Notes: generated by a model from the sequence alone, not told the origin. A stretch of 64,000 bases of DNA from Achromobacter insolitus (GCF_002209555.1 NZ_NJIF01000013.1:62001-126000), one strand, 5' to 3'; counted from the stretch's first letter, positions 42,298 through 49,792 are shown. Translations and numbers: made by a program.

Positions 42298-42506
42298 CAG
42301 CGGTTCGGATGGCCGGGGTTATCGTCGCCACGCCCGGCTGGGCGTTGCCTGTCCGCGAGGGGCCAGACACACAGGGCCCCCGGGGCGCTGGCCTCTGGGG
42401 TAGTCCTGTTTAGCCCTTCTCCCTTGCGGAGGGGCGGGCGGCCTCGGTTGTTAAAGAGCGGTACTGCTGGTGCAGCGTTGAAAGAATAGTGGCAATCGCT
42501 ACGCAT
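42297..42506 (-). CDS. Candidate small phage ORF whose start lies between two operator-like sites
   Basis: 69 residues if begun at ATG 42506: SFNAAPAVPLFNN, then a basic RGRPPLRKGEGLNRTT, ending GDDNPGHPNR. The frame is open further upstream through a terminator hairpin, so the start is uncertain. The ending has the feel of short phage proteins encoded next to immunity regions, but I cannot name the family with certainty. The two repressor-like sites flank the start, as expected for a gene silenced in the lysogen. Confidence 0.3.
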   Translation of the reverse strand: MRSDCHYSFNAAPAVPLFNNRGRPPLRKGEGLNRTTPEASAPGALCVWPLADRQRPAGRGDDNPGHPNR

Positions 42507-42527
42507 CAAAATGACAGCAAATGCTAC
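42489..42527. promoter_or_regulatory. Two operator-like sites, left cluster (OL-like)
   Basis: GTGGCAATCGCTAC (42489-42502) and ACAGCAAATGCTAC (42514-42527). Both fit the pattern GTRGCA-NN-YGCTAC seen in the repressor-cro intergenic region (45372-45423), with three and two deviations. Centre-to-centre distance is 25 bp. Confidence 0.55.
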
Positions 42528-42542
42528 GCTTCTTTGTAACAG

Positions 42543-42569
42543 GCGAGAAAAAGCCCGCTCTAGGCGGGC
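42543..42569 (-). terminator. Minus-strand terminator downstream of the second exported protein
   Basis: Stem GCCCGC/GCGGGC (42553-42558 with 42564-42569) is followed on the minus strand by TTTTTC. It would stop transcripts coming from the 42917-44269 gene, leaving a 3' region of about 350 nt. Confidence 0.75.
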
Positions 42570-42631
42570 AGGGGGAAGGGGTTCACATACTTTCCCAAAA
42601 ACGCAGAACACTGCGCAGCGGAAGGAGTGGA

Positions 42632-42802
42632 ATGCAAGTAGGGGGCGAGTCGCGTTGACCGCCCGGCAATTCACAAGGAGTCCACAAGGAACTGATCAAG
42701 GCTTCAATTCACACGATGCTGACCGCGTACGGCACTGAGATTGAGGACGCACGGCTGACCTATCGAACCGGGCCGGCATCCTCGGGCGATCTGTGCTGCT
42801 AG
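42632..42802 (+). pseudogene. Short phage ORF interrupted by an in-frame TGA
   Basis: AAGGAG (42622-42627) precedes ATG 42632, which reads MQVGGESR and meets TGA at 42656-42658. The same frame then stays open to TAG 42800-42802 and encodes protein-like sequence (KELIKASIHTMLTAYGTEIE, then DARLTYRTGPASSGDLCC). This suggests a 56-codon gene with one nonsense change, or two tiny ORFs (a second AAGGAG lies at 42675-42680). Product unknown. Confidence 0.4.
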
Positions 42803-42916
42803 ATAAGCGTTCGTGAGTGTCTGGCCATTCCATCTTTGACTGGCCTGTGCATACCACGAGCTAAAAGATAAAGGCCTCTAGCGTGGCCGTGTCATTGTGG
42901 GTTCGGCGGACGCGGT

Positions 42917-44269
42917 TCACTTAGGCCTTCGGCAGAGTTTCTTGCCATCCGTCATGTCGCAGACGAAGAACTTCACTTGCCACGGCCCGGTGAAGCCCCG
43001 TACGAAAGGGTAACTGCCGCCAGGGGGAATGACGCTCGTGGTTCCCCAGCCGCCTTGGGTGGCGCAGCGCTGTTCGAGAGTATTTGGCGGCGCTGCGCAT
43101 GCGATCACGGCAATCGGCATGGCGCAACGGTTCTGCCATCGCGAGGGCAGAGTCGTACCACTCTGGTTGTGGACCATCTGCACGCAGTCATTGCGTGCAT
43201 AGGGGGCATTGAGGTTACGGCTAGAGGCAGAGGATGATTTGCCTTGTCCGGACTGGGCCTGTTGATAATTCGAGCGTTGAGTGTCCAGTAATCGGGAGGC
43301 CTCGGTGGCCGGCCCGTCGGGCTCCTCGCCGCGTCCGCTCAGTTGCACGGCTGCTGGTGCAGTGCTGGCCGCAGTGGATGCGGCATCGGTTGCTGTGCCG
43401 CCATAGCAATCCATGATTGCGTCGAATTGCTCTCGCTCGGCCATCGCCTCCTTGACGCGACCGGCGGCCCAGTCACGTTGTGTCGGGTCGCCCTGAGCTT
43501 GTGTGATCATGTTGTTCCAGTTTGACCGCGATGCCGCCATCGCAACGCGGATTTTTTGCCAATCGTCGCGGGTGAGGCGGGCCACCTGTGCGTTGCTCTG
43601 CAAAGGAGTCGGAATCGACAAACGCGGAAGCGGGATATCAGGGCCGCCGGTGGTCGGGATGGGGGTGCCCACTGGGTACTTGAACCAGACCCACTCATAG
43701 AGTGGTCGTGGTGGCGATTTCTGCATGCCACTGATCAAGTATTCGAAATGGTGGAACGTTGTTGGGCAATGCTTATTGCCGGTGCGGGTTGAGGGGCTGG
43801 CTGTGCGGATCGCAGCCGCCGTCGGTGTGCTTACGTTGGCGTCGCTCTGGTAGCGCGCCTTGAGTGGTGTCAGGTTATAGCGGGCTATCGTTTGGCATTG
43901 TGGTATTGCTAGGCAGGCCTCGGAATCCAGCCAGACAAAGCCGTTTTGCTGCGAACGAGGGTCGCCTTTGAAAAACGCGGTCTGCCCATCGGCGCGCGTC
44001 ATGCTGCCATAGAGGTTGGAACGATCAGGGTTACCGTCTACCAGGTTCAGCACAACCAGCGTGGGTTTTGAACCTGTTCGCGGCAGAATCCAAACCCCCA
44101 GGCCGTCGGCTCGACCATTTATGCATTTTCCTGTCCAGGGAATGCTGTGCGTGGCGCCATCCTGGGTGACGTTGGCTTTGCAGGAGGGGGCCCCATCCTG
44201 CGCCTGTGCTCCGAAAGCGGTCATCAAGGAGAACACCGCGATTGCCAACCAGTGATGCATCGTCTTCAT
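42917..44269 (-). CDS. Large exported protein of unknown function carried by the element
   Basis: 450 residues. Signal peptide WLAIAVFSLMTAFGAQA. The N-terminal part (about 25-135) has CKANVTQDGATHSIPWTGKC and CINGRADGLGVW, reminiscent of glycine-rich MORN-like beta turns. The middle has Trp-rich YEWVWFKYPVGTPIP. A Gln/Ser-rich linker (about 310-365) leads to a Cys-rich C-terminal module (about 370-450) with CVQMVHNQSG, CAAPPN and FVCDMTDGKKLC. Modular build and disulfides suggest a surface or secreted factor. No enzyme motif is recognised. Likely cargo of the element. Confidence 0.75.
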   Translation of the reverse strand: MKTMHHWLAIAVFSLMTAFGAQAQDGAPSCKANVTQDGATHSIPWTGKCINGRADGLGVWILPRTGSKPTLVVLNLVDGNPDRSNLYGSMTRADGQTAFFKGDPRSQQNGFVWLDSEACLAIPQCQTIARYNLTPLKARYQSDANVSTPTAAAIRTASPSTRTGNKHCPTTFHHFEYLISGMQKSPPRPLYEWVWFKYPVGTPIPTTGGPDIPLPRLSIPTPLQSNAQVARLTRDDWQKIRVAMAASRSNWNNMITQAQGDPTQRDWAAGRVKEAMAEREQFDAIMDCYGGTATDAASTAASTAPAAVQLSGRGEEPDGPATEASRLLDTQRSNYQQAQSGQGKSSSASSRNLNAPYARNDCVQMVHNQSGTTLPSRWQNRCAMPIAVIACAAPPNTLEQRCATQGGWGTTSVIPPGGSYPFVRGFTGPWQVKFFVCDMTDGKKLCRRPK

Positions 44270-44311
44270 GATCCGTCCCTTGTCGAGAGCTCGAGTTCGC
44301 GTTGTCGCGCG

Positions 44312-45361
44312 TCACGACTTCACCCACTGTCCCGCTTCGTCATCCCGCAACCTAGCGCCAGCCCAGACGACCTGGCCAAGCACACGCACAGGGTGGCCGT
44401 CTTCCAGGGGGATATCGGCATAGCTGGGATTGAACGACCGGGCCACCCAGCGCCCGGAGAGACGTTCCTTGGTCACCGTCTTCACGATCATCTTGCCGTC
44501 ATAGTTGATGGCGTAGACCCCGCCAGCAGCCAGATCACGTAGCGTCAGGCTCTCATTGGGCACGATGAGCAGCGCGGCGCCGTCACGGATGACGGGTACC
44601 ATGCTGTCGCCCTTCGCGTATACGACACGAACTCTCCCGTTGTCCGCGCCCACCGACTTCAGGAACGACTTGCGGAACTGGATCATGCCAGTCTGCTCTT
44701 CGGCGTGATTCTCGATGGGCTCGCCGGCCGCCAGACGCACATCGGCTAGCTCGGGGACCTTCTCGAATTTGTCATTGGCAGCGGGAGGTTCACCAACCCC
44801 GACATTTGCCACTACGCCCGTTTGGGTACTGATTCGTAGCGTGCGCTCGCGCTCTGCCTGGTGCGTGGTCTTGCCACCTTCCCAAGGAGCGGCTGGCTTA
44901 GCGATTGGTGTGAAGAAGGGATCATCCGCTGCGTCCATGTCCACGAGCGAGCTGCGGGCAGGCGATCCACTCGTCTGCCCCGGCGCGACTGTGATCGGCA
45001 AGTTCATCTGAGCTATAGCGAGGGCCATCGCTCCTTGAAGGGCGCTTAGCTTGGCAGGGGGAAGGGCCCGAACTTGGTCTTCGGGAATCTCTGGGAATGG
45101 CCAGTCAGTGGGCTGTTGGACGTCGGCGGTCGAAACGGGAGGGCCATCAGGCTCAAACCAGCCTTTCATTCCAGGCATGGCTTCAATTGCCCAAACGGTC
45201 TTTTCCGTGACCGGCCGGATTCCAGAAAGCACCTGACGAACGAAGGCGCCGTCTTTGTAGCCAAGCCGGCGGCCAAAGTCGGTTTTATTCCCTTTTGATA
45301 CGTGGTCCACAGCCGCCGAAAGACGGGCGATCCGGAACTCGTTTAGTTCTATCTCGTTCAT
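44312..45361 (-). CDS. Phage repressor with S24/LexA-like C-terminal peptidase domain
   Basis: 349 residues. The N-terminal region (about 5-60) is an atypical HTH with RLSAAVDHVSKGNKTDFGRRLG and VRQVLSG. A long Pro/Ala-rich linker follows. The C-terminal S24 domain has the catalytic Ser in VYAKGDSMVPVI and the Lys in YDGKMIVKTVTK, as in LexA and CI-type repressors that self-cleave on RecA activation. It is transcribed away from a Cro-like gene, with three operator-like sites between, the closest 11 bp before its ATG. This predicts autoregulation and SOS induction. Confidence 0.9.
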   Translation of the reverse strand: MNEIELNEFRIARLSAAVDHVSKGNKTDFGRRLGYKDGAFVRQVLSGIRPVTEKTVWAIEAMPGMKGWFEPDGPPVSTADVQQPTDWPFPEIPEDQVRALPPAKLSALQGAMALAIAQMNLPITVAPGQTSGSPARSSLVDMDAADDPFFTPIAKPAAPWEGGKTTHQAERERTLRISTQTGVVANVGVGEPPAANDKFEKVPELADVRLAAGEPIENHAEEQTGMIQFRKSFLKSVGADNGRVRVVYAKGDSMVPVIRDGAALLIVPNESLTLRDLAAGGVYAINYDGKMIVKTVTKERLSGRWVARSFNPSYADIPLEDGHPVRVLGQVVWAGARLRDDEAGQWVKS

Positions 45362-45371
45362 GATCCGAAAA

Positions 45372-45423
45372 GTAGCATGTGCTACTGGTGCATTTGCTAA
45401 TTACGAAACGTAGCAAACGCTAC
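45372..45423. promoter_or_regulatory. Three operator-like sites between repressor and Cro-like gene (OR-like)
   Basis: GTAGCATGTGCTAC (45372-45385), GGTGCATTTGCTAA (45387-45400) and GTAGCAAACGCTAC (45410-45423). The first and third are near-perfect palindromes sharing GTAGCA half-sites; the middle one is weaker. Tripartite spacing recalls CI/Cro operators. Confidence 0.7.
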
Positions 45424-45476
45424 AAATATGTGCGCATGGACCTGAACTCATCCTGTCTTCCCCTGGCGCCCTGACC

Positions 45477-45698
45477 GTGGCGCAACTCCGTGCGCGCATG
45501 GTTGAGCTTGGCTACGACGTCAAGAACGACGCGCAGATACGACAGTGGCGCATTCGATACAAGGACCGCCTCCCTTCGCCTGAGAACTGCGTTGGCCTGG
45601 AGCTTGCAACTGGTGGGGCGATCCGTCGTCAGGATCAAAGGCCTGACGACTTCCTGCGTATTTGGCCAGAGTTGGCCGAAGAGACGAGGGCGGCATGA
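45477..45698 (+). CDS. Cro/YdaS-like DNA-binding protein
   Basis: 73 residues from GTG 45477. The C-terminal half reads NCVGLELATGGAIRRQDQRP followed by DDFLRIWPEL, the recognition-helix and tail signature of YdaS/Cro-like antirepressor proteins that end with the RPDD and WPEL words. The N-terminal helix region (LRARMVELGYDVKNDAQIRQW) is diverged. A short unrelated frame starts at ATG 45436 upstream. Position opposite the repressor, downstream of the operator cluster, supports a Cro role. Confidence 0.7.
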   Translation: MAQLRARMVELGYDVKNDAQIRQWRIRYKDRLPSPENCVGLELATGGAIRRQDQRPDDFLRIWPELAEETRAA

Positions 45699-45769
45699 CA
45701 TCAACACACAGCAGTCCCTGTTTTGGTTTTTGCGTTCATCAGGAGCTCTCCGATGCATAGCCGGAGTGT

Positions 45770-45982
45770 TCAGGGCTGCGGGTCCTTAGCCCAATCGGGC
45801 AAGTCTGCCTCGTTGTCCCGAACTACCGGTCGTTCATCCATAGCCACGTCGAATTTCGTCCGCGTACCTGTCCAGGCTCCGAATTCGAAGTCAATTTTCC
45901 CGATAGTGATTCTGACATTCTTCCCCGTCAGCTCGGAGAGCGATTTTGCAATGACCTCTTCGATGTCACTGACGGCATGCAT
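45770..45982 (-). CDS. Small conserved-looking protein, unknown function
   Basis: 70 residues from ATG 45982 (TTG 45988, preceded by AAGGAAG, is an alternative). It has regular secondary-structure pattern: helix SDIEEVIAKSLSELTG, strands NVRITIGKIDFEFGAW and TKFDVAMDE, and an acidic tail LPDWAKDPQP. Codon use is protein-like. It is convergent with the Cro-like gene and overlaps, at its start, the ribosome-binding region of the plus-strand 46002 ORF, so the two may not both be expressed together. Not recognised. Confidence 0.5.
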   Translation of the reverse strand: MHAVSDIEEVIAKSLSELTGKNVRITIGKIDFEFGAWTGTRTKFDVAMDERPVVRDNEADLPDWAKDPQP

Positions 45983-46001
45983 CTTCAAGGAGTGATCTTC
46001 C

Positions 46002-46253
46002 TTGAGCGAAATCCTTACGGGGGCGACCCCGATTGAATGGTTGTCGTACTGCTGCGAAGTGTTCGGACGCCCAATCTTAAGTGAAGGGGCGGCAACGGCC
46101 TTTCTGGACGGCCTGACCGAAGATCCGGAATCGCTGCGACAGGCATTTTCGCAGGCCATCAAGTACGCGCGAACCTTTCCACTTCCCGTAGAACTTCGCG
46201 AATGGATGTGTATCAACCGTCTTAAGCCATATACGGGTGCGGCATATGCATAG
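46002..46253 (+). CDS. Small phage-type protein, unknown function
   Basis: 83 residues from TTG 46002, which has a full AAGGAG nine bases upstream. It contains WLSYCCEVFGRPILSEGAA, a helix ESLRQAFSQAIKYAR and REWMCINRLKPY. Its stop overlaps the next ORF start, typical of phage early operons. No family is recognised. The unusual TTG start is supported by the strength of the ribosome-binding site. Confidence 0.5.
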   Translation: MSEILTGATPIEWLSYCCEVFGRPILSEGAATAFLDGLTEDPESLRQAFSQAIKYARTFPLPVELREWMCINRLKPYTGAAYA

Positions 46254-46422
46254 CGCCGCCCCTATGACATTCGGCGCGCGGCTAGCGCGCCACCAAGTGG
46301 CACCGGAAGAGGCTGTCTGGTTCTTCAACGTCCCGTACGACACCCAGGACGGCGGCGTTTCCGAGCAAGCTGAGTCTGGCGAAGCAGATGACGGGGTCCA
46401 GATCGGTCCGCTGGACGTGTAG
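46246..46422 (+). CDS. Short acidic ORF at the right end of the element
   Basis: 58 residues from ATG 46246, overlapping the stop of the previous ORF; ATG 46264 is an alternative. An N-terminal part TFGARLARHQVAPEEAVWFF is followed by an acidic, Gly-rich tail. It lies 168 bp before the right attachment repeat. Function unknown, and it may be a remnant. Confidence 0.4.
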   Translation: MHSAAPMTFGARLARHQVAPEEAVWFFNVPYDTQDGGVSEQAESGEADDGVQIGPLDV

Positions 46423-46589
46423 GGCGCAATTCGTTTTCCATGCAGCGCATCGTAAGGCTGTCAGGGAGGCAACGCCGTGGCCTCCATGCTTCTAAAAACG
46501 TCACTGTCGAAGACATTGATTTGTCTCTCGCATAAATTCCATATAGGCGCTGGCCCGCTTCTCGTCGCGGATGCACACGTAGGTCTGAT

Positions 46590-46605
46590 GGGGGCCTACC
46601 AAGTA
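46590..46605 (+). repeat. attR, right copy of the 16-bp integration repeat
   Basis: Identical to 40324-40339. It is immediately followed by a terminator that is probably the original one of the tRNA gene, displaced by integration. Confidence 0.85.
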
Positions 46606-46609
46606 TTGA

Positions 46610-46650
46610 CGCGGGTTTGCATGAAGTTCATGCAAACCCGCGTTTTCTTT
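46610..46650 (+). terminator. Terminator next to attR, likely the native tRNA terminator
   Basis: A 13-bp perfect stem (46610-46622 with 46630-46642, loop GAAGTTC) is followed by TTTTCTTTT. There is no gene just upstream that needs it, which supports the view that it belonged to the tRNA before insertion. Confidence 0.85.
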
Positions 46651-46832
46651 TGCGTGGGGGATTTTTGCCGATCTGGCCACGCGCTGTTTTGATGGCGTTG
46701 ATCGCCCGGTGTGCGTCGGGCTGCTCCAGAGTTCATTGGACGGCAAGTCCTCGGGAACAGGGAATGGCGGTTGGTCTGCAGCCCATAAATGGCTAGGGTA
46801 TATTGGCCGCGCACCGATCTGAAGGAGAAAGG

Positions 46833-47252
46833 ATGATGCGTACGGGGTTCGCCGCCTTGCTGTTGACCGTTATTGCCGGATGCGCGTCGTCTCCGGCAGA
46901 TGTCGCCACCGCCCCGAGGGCAAAGGCGTCCGCTGTTCTCGATCCCGCGCTGCTTGTGGAGGGGGCGGAAAAGGGGACCATCCGGATAGTCAGAGACCGT
47001 GGCGTGTTTGGCTCCGCAAGGAATGCATTGATATACATCGACGGGCGCCATGTGGCGAACGTCGACGCGAATCGTGTCCTTGAGCTGCAAGTACCGGAGG
47101 GAGTGATACGACTGGGTTTGCAGATGGACAATGTGACCGAGCCCATTCAGTACCAACAGGTATCGGTCAAACCCAACGTCACGTATGACTACCGGGTCAG
47201 CATGACTGGCAACGGTCTTACCACGGACTGGCGATTGGATCGTCTGAACTAG
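46833..47252 (+). CDS. Small lipoprotein, function unknown
   Basis: 139 residues (start 46833 or 46836). A strong ribosome-binding site GAAGGAG precedes it. Lipoprotein signal with lipobox VIAGC. The mature part is beta-rich: TIRIVRDRGVFGSARNALIY, VDANRVLELQVPEG and a final YDYRVSMTGNG. The pattern GS-RNALIYIDGRHVA with later PEGVIRLGL resembles small envelope lipoproteins of the DUF2846 type that carry a carboxypeptidase-regulatory-like beta fold. That match is by eye only. Confidence 0.7.
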   Translation: MMRTGFAALLLTVIAGCASSPADVATAPRAKASAVLDPALLVEGAEKGTIRIVRDRGVFGSARNALIYIDGRHVANVDANRVLELQVPEGVIRLGLQMDNVTEPIQYQQVSVKPNVTYDYRVSMTGNGLTTDWRLDRLN

Positions 47253-47388
47253 GGCGCTCTCTGCCATGCGGGTGGCGATATTTGCCCCGGACGATGCGGT
47301 CATAGGGGCCTCCCCTTGCGCATCCAGGCATATGCCGCTGTGCGGAGAAGAGATGGCGCCCGCGACGCGGGACGATCCTGCGAAATAC

Positions 47389-47619
47389 TTATGCCGCGGG
47401 CGGCCGATGGGCTACGGCCACCGCGATTGACCCATCGGGCAGGCGGTACTTTCCATCGCCCAGCCATACAACAGGCTCCCCGGTTGGCAGTGAACAGTGA
47501 TATTCGGGCTTTGGCGGATCCGTCGTCCCGCGCTTTATCACCAATCGGCGTTGGATCCGACAGGTAGATCGATCCGGCAGTTTGACGATGACATCTGCGA
47601 GCCGTGTCCCGGTGGCCAT
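47389..47619 (-). CDS. Short hypothetical protein
   Basis: 76 residues from ATG 47619, with GGGGA upstream. It contains LADVIVKLPDRSTCRIQRRL and VVWLGDGKYRLPDGSIAV, a compact beta-rich pattern. A longer frame to 47706 lacks a ribosome-binding site. No family is recognised. It stands alone between a lipoprotein gene and a terminator. Confidence 0.5.
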   Translation of the reverse strand: MATGTRLADVIVKLPDRSTCRIQRRLVIKRGTTDPPKPEYHCSLPTGEPVVWLGDGKYRLPDGSIAVAVAHRPPAA

Positions 47620-47774
47620 TGGCTTTCCCCTAGAGTCGGCGCCTGCATTCGGGTAGTTGTGCCAGCAGGCGCAATCCCGTGGCGCTATACCTGTAGCAGT
47701 TGCCAAGGCCGGAGGGCATCGGCCAATTGGGGTTGCGGGAGCAGTCCGCCAGTTGCGAACACAAAGTCTTCAAT

Positions 47775-47806
47775 GGAAAAGCGCCCCTGTATTTGGGGCG
47801 CTTTCC
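47775..47806 (-). terminator. Terminator downstream of the RMF/CrpP-like gene (minus strand)
   Basis: A 10-bp stem AAAGCGCCCC/GGGGCGCTTT (47778-47787 with 47795-47804) gives a T-run (TTTTCC) on the minus strand, six bases after the stop of the 47812-48033 gene. Confidence 0.8.
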
Positions 47807-47811
47807 ATGTA

Positions 47812-48033
47812 TCACACTCGGCGTTCGCGAGAGAGCGTAGTTCGCTTCGGCGGCCTCGTCAGGTTCCTTTCACGCATCCATCCGGCCTCCCAAGCGTCGA
47901 CCTTTGCCTGCCATGCTGCTGGTGACTCTCCTGTGTGCCCTGGCATCGCCTGGGCTTTAAGGTAGGGACAATCCCATAGGGTCAATCCTTGGCGGGCGGC
48001 CAGCGCTCCTTGCTTTCGGATGTCCTCATGCAT
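47812..48033 (-). CDS. RMF/CrpP-like small protein, copy 1
   Basis: 73 residues. Pattern G-x-x-AARQGLTLWDCPY, then GHTGE, and WQAKVDAWEAGW, the core of the ribosome modulation factor / CrpP family of small proteins. RMF dimerises ribosomes in stationary phase; CrpP was proposed as a ciprofloxacin-modifying enzyme, a claim that has been disputed. GGAGGAG lies before ATG 48033; an upstream extension is rejected. A second similar gene of exactly the same length lies 197 bp upstream in the same orientation. Actual function is open. Confidence 0.7.
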   Translation of the reverse strand: MHEDIRKQGALAARQGLTLWDCPYLKAQAMPGHTGESPAAWQAKVDAWEAGWMRERNLTRPPKRTTLSRERRV

Positions 48034-48230
48034 TTCGGCACTCCTCCAAAAGTAGATGAACGGAGGGCCAGTATGTAGTGAATTGAGGGGGCGCCGCAAT
48101 AGTGTTTCTACACCGGACGCCTTGGCGCGACGCCATCTCATTTCCGCACGTAGCGACCATGGGCCCCCAAACAGTTCGCCGAGTGCGTCATTCCCCCACG
48201 CTGCATCTAGTGCTTGCGGTCTAATTCTGC

Positions 48231-48452
48231 TTAATCAGAGTCGCGGAGGAGTTTTCGCCGCTTAAGCTCGGCGAGTCGGGCCTCAGTCTCTTCTCGCCAG
48301 CCGGTCTCCCAGGCGGTCAGCTTGGCATTCCAATGCTGCGGCGGTGCGCCTGCATGGCCTGACATATTGGGGGCTTTCATGAATGGGCACGCCGAGAGCG
48401 GGACACCGTGTCTGGCTGCTTCTCGACCTGCGAGGCGTACAGAGTCATCCAT
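48231..48452 (-). CDS. RMF/CrpP-like small protein, copy 2
   Basis: 73 residues. It aligns without gaps over most of its length to copy 1: GREAARHGVPLSACPF, SGHAGAPPQHW and AKLTAWETGW. The tail is basic (ELKRRKLLRDSD). Start ATG 48452 is chosen over a frame five codons longer. Divergence between the copies is considerable, so the duplication is old or the genes were acquired separately. Function as for copy 1, undetermined. Confidence 0.7.
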   Translation of the reverse strand: MDDSVRLAGREAARHGVPLSACPFMKAPNMSGHAGAPPQHWNAKLTAWETGWREETEARLAELKRRKLLRDSD

Positions 48453-48636
48453 TACGCACCTCCTCACGTTGGCATTGGCCTAGGTAAAACGATGGACGCG
48501 ATAACGCCGGATGTCGACCGACGTTACCGACGGAAATAGAGGAGGGATGGCCCGCATTAAAAATTCGGACTTGACCAGCGCGCAGCGGTAAAGTGCAAGC
48601 AAACCTTGCAAATGGGGCCGCAGCAATCGGTGGGTG

Positions 48637-49002
48637 CTACCGCCCGAATTCGTTGGTTTTGTGTCCGCCGCTACCCGCCCGGCCGCCGGGCAATGTGCCC
48701 TCTGGCGCGGGATTGGCGCGTGACCCCTCAACGGTACCCTGGCCTCGCACGGGCTGAGGCGTCTGCTCTCCTGGGCCGCCGGGTGTGGCGGAGGCCGCGT
48801 CCGTGGGCGTTTTTTCGGAGGCAGGTGCGCCGTCCTCAGTTGAATTGGTGGGTTTCTGTTCGGAGGCCGTGGCGGGTTCCTTGCTGACTTTGTCGCGGGG
48901 TTGCTGTACCTGTGCCTGGCCCTGGGCGTAAAGCTTGGCGGGCTGTACGTGAGTGCCTGCGACGAGCAAGACAATGGTTAAAAGTGCGTGAGTTGGCTTC
49001 AT
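48637..49002 (-). CDS. Small exported, low-complexity protein
   Basis: 121 residues. Signal peptide (ALLTIVLLVAGTHVQPAKLYA), then a sequence rich in Pro, Gly, Thr, Glu and Gln without hydrophobic core, so probably disordered. AGGAGG precedes ATG 49002 with good spacing. The C-terminus is Gly-rich (PGGRAGSGGH). No family is recognised. It could be an envelope-associated or secreted peptide, or a degenerate gene. The coding call rests on the signal peptide and ribosome-binding site. Confidence 0.55.
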   Translation of the reverse strand: MKPTHALLTIVLLVAGTHVQPAKLYAQGQAQVQQPRDKVSKEPATASEQKPTNSTEDGAPASEKTPTDAASATPGGPGEQTPQPVRGQGTVEGSRANPAPEGTLPGGRAGSGGHKTNEFGR

Positions 49003-49332
49003 GACTATCCTCCTGGAGGCGCTGGTCGTGGAGCAAATACCGTTCCTTCATTCCCGCCAAGAAAAAGCTGTCCGCGCGTAAGGGCGCAGAAGGCGTGCTT
49101 GGCTGAAAACACAATGTATTGCCGCCGCGGATCATTGCAGCCGGCGTGCCAAACGCCACTCCGGGAACGCGAATTGCGGGCTTCATTTCGCTTCATTTTT
49201 CAGGGCTCCCGAAGAGGGACGGCCCCGCAAGAGGACTAAGATCTAAGCGCGACCAGGGCCGCAGCGGTCCGAGAAAAGCGCTGTAGCCACACGCTCTATG
49301 TGACGTTGCATTTCTTTGGCGAGAGTAAACCC
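49003..49332. other. 330-bp intergenic stretch
   Basis: Nothing clear is seen beyond the ribosome-binding site of the minus-strand gene at the left. Open frames here lack protein-like composition. No promoter hexamers or terminator could be identified with confidence. Confidence 0.4.
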
Positions 49333-49584
49333 ATGGACAGCGAAGAATTGTTGGCGCTAATGATCTCGATGCCCGCGCCTGCGCCGAGCCCTGGCAATTG
49401 GGATAGCGTTCTCATGATCTATTCGCGCCACCTGGAGCGGTTGGCGCCGAAGCTTGATGAGCAGGACCTCGGCGCGCTTATCGCCAGCGGTGCGATGTTC
49501 TACCGGACGCTGTGCGTGGTCGACGCTGCCAGGATCCAGGCGGTGGAGAGATGGGATGGAACGCCTCCGAGCGAGCCGAAATGA
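49333..49584 (+). CDS. Small hypothetical protein
   Basis: 83 residues from ATG 49333 (GTG 49300 would add 11). Mostly helical: SEELLALMISMPAP, SVLMIYSRHLERLAPKL, EQDLGALIASGAMFYR. Cytoplasmic by composition. No family is recognised. A weak GAGAG ribosome-binding site lies upstream. Confidence 0.5.
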   Translation: MDSEELLALMISMPAPAPSPGNWDSVLMIYSRHLERLAPKLDEQDLGALIASGAMFYRTLCVVDAARIQAVERWDGTPPSEPK

Positions 49585-49792
49585 ACGTTGTCGGTCGCTG
49601 TCCCGGACGCGTCGCCGGGGCGGGGCGGCTTCGATTCTCGGCGTTGGCGGGAGAGCGCCGATTCACCAGATTCATCTGAACCCCATCAAAAAGAGGATAT
49701 GACCCCGCCCCAATGCTTGCTAGATTGACTTGAATAAACAACGCTGACGGCCAGGCGCCCGTGCTTCGGGGCGTGGCACAGGAGCTCTTGGC

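Noticed and set aside
42632-42802. Selenocysteine reading of the in-frame TGA
   Set aside because: No SECIS-like hairpin directly after the TGA and no selenoprotein-like context; a nonsense mutation or two ORFs is simpler.
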